This document shows positions 36,305 to 43,790 of a stretch of 52,613 nt of DNA, in pieces. The translations under genes and the position numbers were made by a program. A model generated the notes under the pieces. That model saw only the letters and a program-made list of their open reading frames with translations. It searched no databases and was not told the DNA's origin. Location of the stretch: positions 1 through 52,613 of the forward strand of contig JAIESC010000057.1 in the NCBI GenBank assembly GCA_019746355.1, written 5' to 3'. Each line of letters begins with the position of its first letter. The first letter of the stretch is position 1. The stretch comes from Xanthobacteraceae bacterium (GTDB taxonomy: Bacteria; Pseudomonadota; Alphaproteobacteria; Rhizobiales; Xanthobacteraceae).

Positions 36305-37387
36305 ATGAATGCGCATGCGACAACGCCCATCGCACTGCCGGAGCGGCCGCGCATTCTGGTGATCTCGCTGCGGCGGATCGGCGATCTGCTGCTGACCACG
36401 CCGCTGATCCGGAGCCTGCGCCGCGCCTGGCCGAAGGCAACCATCGACGTGCTGGCGCTGCCCGGTCCGGCGGAGATCGTCGAAGGCAACCCCGACATCG
36501 ACCGGATCGTTCTGATGCAAGGCGGGCAATCGCTGAAGCTCGCGCGCCAGCTGTTCAAGCGCTACGACCTCGCCGTGTCGACCCAGACCGGCGACCGGCC
36601 GACGTTGTTTGCGATCCTCGCCGGCCGGCAGCACGCCGGCCTCGTCGCCGATGACGGCAAGCCCGGCGACCGGATCAAGCGTGCCATGCTGCATCGCAAG
36701 TCCCCGATGACGCCGAAGCTCCATCAGGTCGAGCAGTTGATGCGGCTTTGCGACACGCTCGGCATTGCGCGCGTGCCGGAGATGGTTTGCCCGGCGGCGT
36801 CCGAGCCGCCGGGCGTTTCACCGGGCGAAAACTACGCCGTGGTCCATGCCGCGCCGATGTTCCGCTACAAGCAGTGGACCGCGGAAGGCTGGCGGGTGCT
36901 CGCCGCGGGGCTGCGCCAGCGTGGCCTTGACGTCGTTGCGATCAGCGGACCGGGCGCGGAGGAGCGCCGGTATCTCGATGCGGTGTGGCAGGGCACCGTC
37001 CGGCTCCATCAGTTTTCCTGGTCGCAGAACACTGCGCTGCTCAAACGCGCGCGCGTCTATGTCGGGCCCGACACCTCGGTGAGCCATCTCGCCGCCGCGA
37101 CCGGCTGCCCGACAGTGACGCTGTTCGGGCCCATGGACCCGCGCGTTTGGGGGCCGTGGCCGGCCGGCGGCATGGCCGAGCCGTGGGCCGCAAGCGGCAC
37201 GATCCAGAATCGCGGCAATGTGTGGATCGTGCAGAACCCGCTGCCGTGCCTGCCGTGCACCTTCGAGGGCTGGGAGCGGCACATCGACAGCGCGAGCGTT
37301 TGTCTTGAAGAGCTTGCCGCCGAGCAGGTGCTGGCGGCGGTCGATCAGGCGCTCGCGAAGACGCCGCCGCGCGCCGCCGTGGCTTGA
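36305..37387 (+). CDS. Glycosyltransferase family 9 (heptosyltransferase-like)
   Basis: A 360-residue GT-B enzyme of family 9. ILVISLRRIGDLLLTTPLIR opens the N-terminal domain. The C-terminal domain carries the nucleotide-sugar site around YVGPDTSVSHLAAATGCPTV and LFGPMDPRVWGPW. Members add heptose or other sugars to lipopolysaccharide core in the cytoplasm. A WaaF-like role is plausible but the sugar cannot be fixed, and no other core genes are adjacent. ATG 36305 is chosen; the longer open frame back to 35729 is antisense to the Rsm22 gene. Confidence 0.9.
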   Translation: MNAHATTPIALPERPRILVISLRRIGDLLLTTPLIRSLRRAWPKATIDVLALPGPAEIVEGNPDIDRIVLMQGGQSLKLARQLFKRYDLAVSTQTGDRPTLFAILAGRQHAGLVADDGKPGDRIKRAMLHRKSPMTPKLHQVEQLMRLCDTLGIARVPEMVCPAASEPPGVSPGENYAVVHAAPMFRYKQWTAEGWRVLAAGLRQRGLDVVAISGPGAEERRYLDAVWQGTVRLHQFSWSQNTALLKRARVYVGPDTSVSHLAAATGCPTVTLFGPMDPRVWGPWPAGGMAEPWAASGTIQNRGNVWIVQNPLPCLPCTFEGWERHIDSASVCLEELAAEQVLAAVDQALAKTPPRAAVA

Positions 37388-37408
37388 CCCGTTCCACCGG
37401 CCGTTTCA

Positions 37409-38371
37409 ATGTCCGCCCCGATGTCCCCGCCCTTCGACCTCGGCCCACGGCCGCATCTGGGTTACACCCAAAGCAAAATCGATCGCGTCGCCGAGCGGCG
37501 TCTCGACCAGGATTGGCTGGCCGGGCGGTTCACCGACGCAGGCACGCGCGCCTTTGTGATCGGCGGCGAGTTGATCGTGCTCAAGGCCGGCAACGGCGTG
37601 AGCGACCCGCTGTTCACGGCCGAGCAGGCGCGTTCGCTCGCCCCGCTCGCGGAAACCGTGTTCCTCGGCCTGTTCGACGGCGAGGCGCGCTTCGGCATCG
37701 GCATCACGCAGGCCAGCGCCGAAGCGCTGAAAACGCGCAACGATCTGGTGGTGACCGACCTGCGCTCGATCGCCATTCAGGGCCTGGTCGCGCCCGAGCA
37801 TCTGCCGCCACTCGCCGAAGCCAAGGCCATGCTGCACTGGCACGCGCGCCACCGCTTCTGCTCGAACTGCGGCGCGCCGACAGATCTCGTCGAAGCCGGC
37901 TGGAAACGCACCTGCCCCGCTTGCAAAGGCGAGCATTTTCCGCGCACCGATCCGGTGGTGATCATGCTCACGGTGAGCGGGGATAAGGGCCTGCTCGGCC
38001 GTTCCGGCCGCTTTGCTGCCACGATGTGGTCGTGTCTTGCTGGCTTTGTGGAACCCGGCGAAGCGATCGAGGATGCCGTGCGGCGCGAAACGCTCGAAGA
38101 GGCCGGCGTCAAATGCGGGCGCGTGAAGTATCTGTACTCGCAGCCGTGGCCGTTTCCGATGTCGCTGATGATCGGTGCCCATGCCGAGGCGCTGAACGAC
38201 GACCTGACCATGGACCAGAACGAGCTCGTGGGGCTGCGCTGGTTCAGCAAGGATGAATGCGCGGCCATGCTGATGCGCAAGCATCCGGAAGGCCTCACCT
38301 GCCCGCCGCCGGTCGCCATTGCCCACCACATCATCCGAAGCTGGGTCGAAAGCGATGGCCCCATCTTCTAG
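37409..38371 (+). CDS. nudC: NAD(+) diphosphatase (Nudix hydrolase)
   Basis: Splits NADH/NAD+ into NMN(H) and AMP and, in E. coli, removes NAD caps from RNA. The 320-residue protein has all signatures: zinc ribbon C151-C154-C169-C172, Nudix box 212-234 (GFVEPGE, then RRETLEEAGV), and the NudC-specific SQPWPFPMS at 244-252. ATG 37409 is 21 bases after the glycosyltransferase; a second in-frame ATG is four codons later. The 3' end overlaps the kinase gene by 17 bases. Confidence 0.97.
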   Translation: MSAPMSPPFDLGPRPHLGYTQSKIDRVAERRLDQDWLAGRFTDAGTRAFVIGGELIVLKAGNGVSDPLFTAEQARSLAPLAETVFLGLFDGEARFGIGITQASAEALKTRNDLVVTDLRSIAIQGLVAPEHLPPLAEAKAMLHWHARHRFCSNCGAPTDLVEAGWKRTCPACKGEHFPRTDPVVIMLTVSGDKGLLGRSGRFAATMWSCLAGFVEPGEAIEDAVRRETLEEAGVKCGRVKYLYSQPWPFPMSLMIGAHAEALNDDLTMDQNELVGLRWFSKDECAAMLMRKHPEGLTCPPPVAIAHHIIRSWVESDGPIF

Positions 38372-39278
38372 TCCGCCCGCCGTCCTGTGCGTCGGCATCG
38401 CCGTGCAGGACATCGTGTTCCGCGTGGCCCAGTTTCCGCCGCCTGGCAGCAAGTGCATGACCAACGAATTCGCGGTCATCGCCGGCGGCTGCGCGGTGAA
38501 TGCCGCGATCGCCGTGGCGCGGCTCGGCGGCAAGGCCTCCTATGCCGGGCCGCTCGGCCATCCGGGCGATACCGTCAGCAATCAGCTGATCGATCAGTTG
38601 ACCCGCGAGGGCGTCGGCACGATCGGCGTGGTGCGAGTGCCCGAGGCGACCGCGCCGGTGTCCGGCATCATGGTCGACGGCACGGGCGAACGCATGATCG
38701 CGACCTATCGCGACAAGCGGATCGAGAGCGCGCGGATTGCCGATCCCGACCGTCTGGTCGCCGGCATATCGGTGCTGCTCGCCGACAACCGCTTTCCGCA
38801 TCTGGTGCGGCCGGTTTGCGAAGCGGCGCGGCGGCGCGGCATTCCGGTGGTGCTCGACGCCGACCGGCCGACGGTCGAGGACGATCCGCTGTTCCTCATC
38901 CCGACGCATGTGGTGTTTTCGTCGGAGTGCCTGCGCGCCACGACCGGCCAGGAGGACCTCGCGGCCGGGCTCTTGCGGATGACGGCGCACACCAATGCGT
39001 TTCTCGCGGTCAGCGACGGGTCCGGCCCGGTCCGCTACATCGCGCGCGGCGCGGTCCGGACCATGCCGGTGTTCCAGGTCAATGCGGTCGACACGCTGGC
39101 CGCGGGCGACGTGTTCCATGCCGGTATGGCGCTGGCGCTGGCGGAAGGCCGCGATGAATTGACCGCCATGCGGTTCGGGTCCGCTGCGGCGGCCATCAAA
39201 TGCTCCCGCTTCGGCGGCAGCATGGGCGCGCCCAAGCGCGCCGAGGTCGATGCGCTGATGGCGCAGACCGCCGCGTAG
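38355..39278 (+). CDS. PfkB-family carbohydrate kinase
   Basis: A 307-residue ribokinase-like kinase. The N-terminal CVGIAVQDIVFRV, the substrate loop FAVIAGGCAVNAAIAVARLG and the C-terminal catalytic motif NAVDTLAAGDVFHAGMAL with the base aspartate in AAGD are present; the usual anion-hole DTxGAGD reads DTLAAGD. Substrate unknown (sugar, nucleoside or sugar acid). The start is ATG 38355, inside the last codons of nudC, so translation is probably coupled. It is convergent with the small minus-strand gene, four bases apart. Confidence 0.92.
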   Translation: MAPSSSPPAVLCVGIAVQDIVFRVAQFPPPGSKCMTNEFAVIAGGCAVNAAIAVARLGGKASYAGPLGHPGDTVSNQLIDQLTREGVGTIGVVRVPEATAPVSGIMVDGTGERMIATYRDKRIESARIADPDRLVAGISVLLADNRFPHLVRPVCEAARRRGIPVVLDADRPTVEDDPLFLIPTHVVFSSECLRATTGQEDLAAGLLRMTAHTNAFLAVSDGSGPVRYIARGAVRTMPVFQVNAVDTLAAGDVFHAGMALALAEGRDELTAMRFGSAAAAIKCSRFGGSMGAPKRAEVDALMAQTAA

Positions 39279-39282
39279 ACAG

Positions 39283-39441
39283 CTATTTCCTCTGCACCGA
39301 CGGGCATGGCGCGCCGCAAGGCGCGCAGGCACCCGCGAAATCCTCCGGCGACATCGGTCGCCCGCTCGACGGCGAGGTCAGATGATCGGCCAGCACCGCG
39401 GTGATGCCGAGCAGAAACACGATGGCATAGACCAGGCGCAC
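39283..39441 (-). CDS. Small Cys-containing membrane protein (hypothetical)
   Basis: A 52-residue open frame with coding character. GTG 39441 starts a single hydrophobic segment (VYAIVFLLGITAVLA), then a short polar part ending in a CAPCGAPC cysteine group. The start lies four bases after the stop of the YeeE gene, so it looks like the third gene of that operon. I recognise no family. A small membrane-tethered thiol protein handling sulfur is possible from its place and cysteines. The frame is open further upstream, but only across the YeeE gene. Confidence 0.55.
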   Translation of the reverse strand: MRLVYAIVFLLGITAVLADHLTSPSSGRPMSPEDFAGACAPCGAPCPSVQRK

Positions 39442-39445
39442 GGGC

Positions 39446-40594
39446 TTACTCGCGTGACAGGCCGAACAGCGGCCGGAGCTTGATGCCGATGAAGCAGCCG
39501 GGCAGCGCGGCGGCAAACCACACCCAGCCGTGCAGCGAGCCCGAGGCGATGCCGCCGACGAAGGCGCCGATGTTGCAGCCGAAGCCGAGCCGCGCGCCCC
39601 AGCCCATCAGCAGCCCGCCGATTGCGGCCGCGGCGAGCGATTTGAACGGCGGCCAGGCATTGCGCGCGAATGGCGCTGAGGCTGCGGCTGCGGCCATCGC
39701 GCCGAAGATCATGCCCAAATCCGTGAGGCTCGAGGTGTCGCTGAGGATCGAATCGCCAAGCGCCCGTTTCGGCCCCGGCCATTGCCAGAACTCCGCACCG
39801 GAGAAATCGAAGCCCACGAGCGCGGCGAGCTTGGCGCCCCAGACGGTAAAGCCGAAGGTCACGCTCCAGGGGTGATGGCCCGCGACAAACACACCGATCG
39901 AGAGGAGCCCGATCAGCACCGCGCCGATGACGATCCGCCGTGATGGCGCAAACGACGCGCCGCGGCGTCGGGCGATGGCAATGCCGGCGATGGCGGCGGC
40001 GGCAAGACTTGCCCAGGTGATGATGAGGCCGCCCCAGGCGCCGAGATAGTCCGCAGCGAGGATCGGATCGACGCCGCCGAGCCGCAGGAACGCTGGCAGA
40101 TGCAGGCTGCCGATAACGCTGCCGGCGATGAAGAATGCGAGCGTGATGATCATGCGGCCCGAGCCGCCACCCACGGTGTAGAGCGTGCCCGAGCCGCAGC
40201 CGTTGGCGAGCTGCATGCCGATGCCGAACACAAAAGCGCCGATGATCAGCGATGGCCCGAGCGGCGCCATCGCACCGCCAAAGCCCGGCACGAGCTTGGC
40301 GACCGGAATGATTGCGGCGGCAGCGATGGCGATCAGCAGCAGTCCGCCAAGGAATCCGTCCGCTTGGCCGCGCACGATCAGCCGCCGCCACGACGCGGTG
40401 AAGCTGAACTCGGCCCTGAGGAACACGGCGCCGAGCGCAAAGCCGAGCACGATCAGCGCTGCGGCCGCAGGCTGGCCGTCGATCAGCACCAGCGCGATCA
40501 GCACCGCCGCGGCCAGCACCGAAGCGATCAGAAACGGCCAGTCGAGGCGCGGCAGGCGCGCCGCCGCACCGGCTTCAGTGGCAAGACTGCTCAT
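39446..40594 (-). CDS. YeeE/YedE (TsuA-type) thiosulfate transporter
   Basis: A 382-residue inner-membrane protein with about nine or ten hydrophobic segments, two of the internal repeats typical of YeeE/YedE (PF04143). Conserved cysteines are C133 in NGCGSGTLY and C340 in GFGCNIGAF; in the studied TsuA protein such cysteines relay thiosulfate through the membrane. ATG 40594 follows AGGGAAG; the open frame goes 14 codons further upstream without ribosome site. It lies 25 bases behind an exported rhodanese, which fits a thiosulfate or sulfane-sulfur uptake module. Confidence 0.9.
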   Translation of the reverse strand: MSSLATEAGAAARLPRLDWPFLIASVLAAAVLIALVLIDGQPAAAALIVLGFALGAVFLRAEFSFTASWRRLIVRGQADGFLGGLLLIAIAAAAIIPVAKLVPGFGGAMAPLGPSLIIGAFVFGIGMQLANGCGSGTLYTVGGGSGRMIITLAFFIAGSVIGSLHLPAFLRLGGVDPILAADYLGAWGGLIITWASLAAAAIAGIAIARRRGASFAPSRRIVIGAVLIGLLSIGVFVAGHHPWSVTFGFTVWGAKLAALVGFDFSGAEFWQWPGPKRALGDSILSDTSSLTDLGMIFGAMAAAAASAPFARNAWPPFKSLAAAAIGGLLMGWGARLGFGCNIGAFVGGIASGSLHGWVWFAAALPGCFIGIKLRPLFGLSRE

Positions 40595-40619
40595 GATCTT
40601 CCCTGCGTGAGACGGACGC

Positions 40620-41591
40620 TCAGGAGCCGAAGCCAAGCGCCTTCTTTACATCATCCCAGCGGGTGCGCGAGGAGGCAACCGGGCGGCGCGCGTCGGCGGT
40701 CCATTCGACCATCGAGCCGTCATAGAGCCGCACGTCGGGGCGGCCGAGCACCACCGACAGCACGAACCAGTTGGTCGCGGCCCAGTGCCCGGTGTTGCAA
40801 TAGGAGACGACCGGCCCCTCCGGCAGCTTCGCCGCGATGGCGGCAAGCTCGGCCTTGGCGCGAAGCTTGTTGGTCGCGGGATCGTAGAACGTCGCGCTGT
40901 CGAGATTGATCGCACCGGGGATATGACCGTAAGCCTTCGATGCCGGCGCCTTCTGCCGGCCCTCAAAGAAGCTCGCGGGGCGCGCGTCGAGGAGCGTCGC
41001 GTGGGCGTTGCGCTCGACCGCCTCGATCTCGGCGAGTAGCGAATCGTCCGGCTTGGCCGAGAAAATCTTCGGCGACGGCGGGTTCTGGCCGGACTCGACC
41101 GGCAGCGACGCCGCCTGCCAGGCGACAAAGCCGCCGTCGAGGATCGACACCGCCGGATGACCCGCGGCCTTCAGCGTCCAGTAGACGCGCGCGGCCGAGC
41201 CGAAGTCGGTGGCGCTGACGCCCGCCGGCACGATCACCACGTGACTGTCCTCGTCGATGCCGGTCTCGCCCATCAGCTTCTCGAGCTGCGCCACGGTCGG
41301 CAGCATGAACGGCACGCCGTTGCGCGTCACGCGCCAGCCGGCCTTGTCGTAATCGCTGTGCACCGCGCCCGGAATGTGCGCCTTGACGTGGGCCTCGACG
41401 CCGCTGCCATCGATTGCGGAGCGGATATCCAGCACGACAACGTCCGGATTGGAGCGGTTCTCGTTCAGCCATTGCGGCGTCACCAACGGCTCCACCGGCG
41501 CGGCGTATGCCGGAAGCAAGGCAAGCGAGGCGAAAGCCACCGCCGCAGCCACGAAGGCGCGGCGCGACAGCGAAGCGGCAACGGCGAGCAT
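40620..41591 (-). CDS. Exported two-domain rhodanese (sulfurtransferase)
   Basis: A 323-residue thiosulfate-sulfurtransferase-like protein. The N-terminus SLSRRAFVAAA followed by a hydrophobic stretch and AYAAP is a probable Tat or Sec signal peptide, so it acts in the periplasm. Two rhodanese domains follow: residues about 40-165, lacking the active cysteine (IVPAGVSAT), and about 185-320, with C265 in SYCNTGHWA. ATG 41591 has GGAG seven bases before it. It heads the operon with the YeeE transporter and the small Cys protein and is divergent from an Lrp/AsnC-type regulator. Confidence 0.92.
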   Translation of the reverse strand: MLAVAASLSRRAFVAAAVAFASLALLPAYAAPVEPLVTPQWLNENRSNPDVVVLDIRSAIDGSGVEAHVKAHIPGAVHSDYDKAGWRVTRNGVPFMLPTVAQLEKLMGETGIDEDSHVVIVPAGVSATDFGSAARVYWTLKAAGHPAVSILDGGFVAWQAASLPVESGQNPPSPKIFSAKPDDSLLAEIEAVERNAHATLLDARPASFFEGRQKAPASKAYGHIPGAINLDSATFYDPATNKLRAKAELAAIAAKLPEGPVVSYCNTGHWAATNWFVLSVVLGRPDVRLYDGSMVEWTADARRPVASSRTRWDDVKKALGFGS

Positions 41592-41659
41592 GACCAACTC
41601 CTGAAGGGACCCCGGCCCAAAGCAGCCGGGAACCCGGCCGGAAAACTTCGCCCTTGAAA

Positions 41660-41714
41660 TAGAATATTTTACTCTATAAAGACACCATCAGCGGATAAAA
41701 AGAAATTATATTCT
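41660..41714. promoter_or_regulatory. Two Lrp-like operator sites in the divergent gap
   Basis: Site 1 (41660-41674), TAGAATATTTTACTC, fits 14 of 15 positions of the Lrp consensus YAGHAWATTWTDCTR and has inverted ends ATAGA/TCTAT. Site 2 (41701-41714), AGAAATTATATTCT, is an AT-rich palindrome with AGAA/TTCT arms. Their centres are about 41 bases apart, near four helical turns. The gap (41592-41767) is strikingly AT-rich for this genome. The neighbouring AsnC-family protein is the obvious ligand. Confidence 0.6.
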
Positions 41715-41767
41715 ATATATATCCGCGAGAGCAAAAGAGATGTCCTAAATCCTTGAGGTTTTGCAGC

Positions 41768-42232
41768 ATGGACGCCATCGACCGGAAAATCCTCGCCGTG
41801 GTCCAGGAGGACGCCTCGCTCTCGGTCGCCGAAATCGGCACCCGCGTGGGACTGTCCTCGACGCCATGCTGGAAGCGGATCCAGCGGCTCGAGGCCGACG
41901 GCGTCATCACCAAGCGTGTCGCGCTGATTGACCCGACAAAAATCGGGCTCGGCATCACCGTGTTCGTCTCGGTCGAGACCGGCGACCACTCGCAGGAATG
42001 GCTCGCGCGCTTCGCCGAAACGGTCGGCGCGATGCCCGAGGTGATGGAATTCTACCGGATGGCCGGCGACGTCGACTACATGCTGCGCGTCGTCGTACCC
42101 GACATCGCGGGCTACGACACGTTCTACAAGAAGCTGATCGCGACGGTGCCGCTGAAGAACGTGACGTCGCGATTTGCGATGGAGAAGATCAAGTCGACGA
42201 CGTCGCTGCCGATCCCGGCTTCAGCAAATTGA
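41768..42232 (+). CDS. Lrp/AsnC-family transcriptional regulator
   Basis: A 154-residue regulator. The N-terminal helix-turn-helix (MDAIDRKILAVVQEDASLSV, AEIGTRVGLSSTPCWKRIQR, LEADGVITKRVALIDP) is followed by the RAM ligand-binding domain from about residue 65, with VMEFYRMAGDVDYMLRVVVPD as its core. ATG 41768 begins the family-standard MDAIDRKIL. It is divergent from the sulfur operon, so it most likely controls the exported rhodanese and transporter, possibly in response to cysteine or another sulfur amino acid; this is inferred. Its last 12 bases overlap the 3' end of the first tadE gene. Confidence 0.93.
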   Translation: MDAIDRKILAVVQEDASLSVAEIGTRVGLSSTPCWKRIQRLEADGVITKRVALIDPTKIGLGITVFVSVETGDHSQEWLARFAETVGAMPEVMEFYRMAGDVDYMLRVVVPDIAGYDTFYKKLIATVPLKNVTSRFAMEKIKSTTSLPIPASAN

Positions 42233-42805
42233 CTGGACGCCTTCACGCAGCACGCAGGTCGACTGCCGGGGACGCATGAAGAGCTTGTCCTTCAGCGTCA
42301 GGGTGCCGCTGATGACGTAGCCGATGGTCGGCGTGTAGGCGTACTCGACCTCGCTCCAGATCAGCGAACCATTGTCGGCGGTGAGTGCCGCCGGTAGCGT
42401 CACCGTGGAGCCGATTGCCCGTGCGGTGCCGTTCTTGGTGTCGCTCCAGCTCACGGTCGCCGTGCCGTCGGCAATCTTGACGCTCGACACCGTGATCTTG
42501 AGGTTGGAATCCGGGAACGGCGCCATCACGGCTGTCGCTGCGTTCAGCGCGTTGGTGATATAGCTGTTGCCAACGTTCGACGTCTGCGACACCAGGTCGG
42601 CGACGGTGCGGGTCGTCATCGTCATCTTGCGCTGGGCGCTGATGCCCTGCGAGATTTCCACCACCCCGAGATAAAGCGTCAGCATCAGCGGCAGCAGCAT
42701 CGCGAACTCGACCGCCGAGACGCCGCGCTGATCGCCGGCCAGGGCCGCCAGACGCTGCTTGTAGAATCCCATGAACGAACGGGCGCGATGCGCGATCGAA
42801 TTCAT
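42221..42805 (-). CDS. TadE-like minor pilin / pilus assembly protein
   Basis: A 194-residue protein with a TadE-like domain (PF07811): after a short basic cytoplasmic part, GVSAVEFAMLLPLMLTLYLG (residues 28-47) forms the pilin-like membrane helix with the conserved glutamate, and a periplasmic part rich in beta structure ends with two cysteines (TCVLREGVQSIC). TadE/TadF/TadG proteins are minor pseudopilins of the Flp pilus. The start ATG at 42805 overlaps a TGA that ends an old out-of-frame copy of the preceding gene's 3' end (ATGA). Confidence 0.88.
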   Translation of the reverse strand: MNSIAHRARSFMGFYKQRLAALAGDQRGVSAVEFAMLLPLMLTLYLGVVEISQGISAQRKMTMTTRTVADLVSQTSNVGNSYITNALNAATAVMAPFPDSNLKITVSSVKIADGTATVSWSDTKNGTARAIGSTVTLPAALTADNGSLIWSEVEYAYTPTIGYVISGTLTLKDKLFMRPRQSTCVLREGVQSIC

Positions 42806-42941
42806 GGCTCGTCCTCACGTATAGGTCTGTTGCGGAACGCGACGGTCGCCATCAGGCGACGTCCCGCGGTGTCCGACAGGTTGAGCCCGGCGGCGGTCCA
42901 TCGACCGGCCCACTGATCGATCAGCCGCACGACGACGCTGT
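42802..42941 (-). pseudogene. Fossil 3' end of the upstream tadE gene (tandem partial duplication)
   Basis: This stretch reads DSVVVRLIDQW, then GLNLSDTAGRRLMATVAFRN, then RPIREDEP and TGA, matching the intact gene's DIVVVRLMYQW, GLNLSDTAG and RRLLMATVAFCNEP. The direct repeats (about 42824-42940 and 42952-43075) are offset by 134 bases at one end and 128 at the other, neither a multiple of three, so the second copy is out of frame with the gene. Its stop forms an ATGA overlap with the next tadE start, suggesting that it was the gene's original end. Confidence 0.75.
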
Positions 42942-43514
42942 CCCGTTGAAAGGCTCGTTACAGAACGCGACAGTCGCCATCAGGAGACGCCTGTTTCCTG
43001 CGGTGTCCGACAAGTTGAGGCCGAGCAGCGACACATAGACCGGCCACTGATACATCAGCCGCACCACGACGATATCGCCGGGGCCGCCGGGCTGGTAGCC
43101 GAAATTTGCGGTCTGCAGATTGCCGTTACTATCGATCGGCTTCGACACGTTGGCACTGGCGAACGACGGATAGCTTTTGACGTCGACGTAGAGGCCAGCG
43201 GAGCAATCGAACAGCCCGTAGATCCTGCCACAGACCGCCTGCTTGAACCTGGCCTCGTTGTAGCCCTGCGTTTGCGCCTGTCCGGTCATGATCAGCCGCG
43301 CGCTGTCAGCGGCGGCCGTTTCCAGCGCCTGTCCCGCGAAGAACACGAACGCGGTTTCCAGGATGGCGAACACCAGCGCTAGAAACGGCGCGGCGACCAG
43401 CGCGAATTCAACCGCTGCCGCCCCCTCCTGGCGCCGCGCAAAGCGTCGAAGGAGAGCGCTGCCGGGTCGGCGCGCTGCCCTGCCGATGAAGGATGCAATC
43501 TTGCAATGGCTCAT
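42921..43514 (-). CDS. TadE-family minor pilin with altered C-terminus
   Basis: A 197-residue pilus protein. Basic start, then the pilin-like helix EGAAAVEFALVAAPFLALVF (residues 30-49) with the conserved glutamate, then a periplasmic domain with two internal cysteines (AVCGRIYGLFDCSAG). The body reaches RRLLMATVAFCNEPFN, after which only GTASSCG follows; those last residues come from reading the start of the duplicated copy in another frame. The protein is therefore essentially complete. ATG 43514 is chosen; in-frame starts at 43553 and 43604 lack ribosome sites. Cotranscribed with the next tadE gene. Confidence 0.85.
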   Translation of the reverse strand: MSHCKIASFIGRAARRPGSALLRRFARRQEGAAAVEFALVAAPFLALVFAILETAFVFFAGQALETAAADSARLIMTGQAQTQGYNEARFKQAVCGRIYGLFDCSAGLYVDVKSYPSFASANVSKPIDSNGNLQTANFGYQPGGPGDIVVVRLMYQWPVYVSLLGLNLSDTAGNRRLLMATVAFCNEPFNGTASSCG

Positions 43515-43790
43515 GGGACGCGCCCCGCGGCGGATTGTTTGCTGCCAATTCATTAGCAAACAAGCGTTGTTCAATTGTTTCTGGGGTTGCGGACCGCAGC
43601 TCACGGTCGTTCATCCCTCGCTAACCAAACGGGCGCGGCGCGGCGAAGCACGACGGGTGTCGATTCCTTGTCGGACCGGCGGGCCAGAGTGTTAATCGAA
43701 AAGAAACGCTATTCTTCCATTTGCTGATCTTGTGCCGATCTTGGCGCCACCATTTGCGAGCGGCAGTTGGCCGACCGAGTTCACAAGCCG

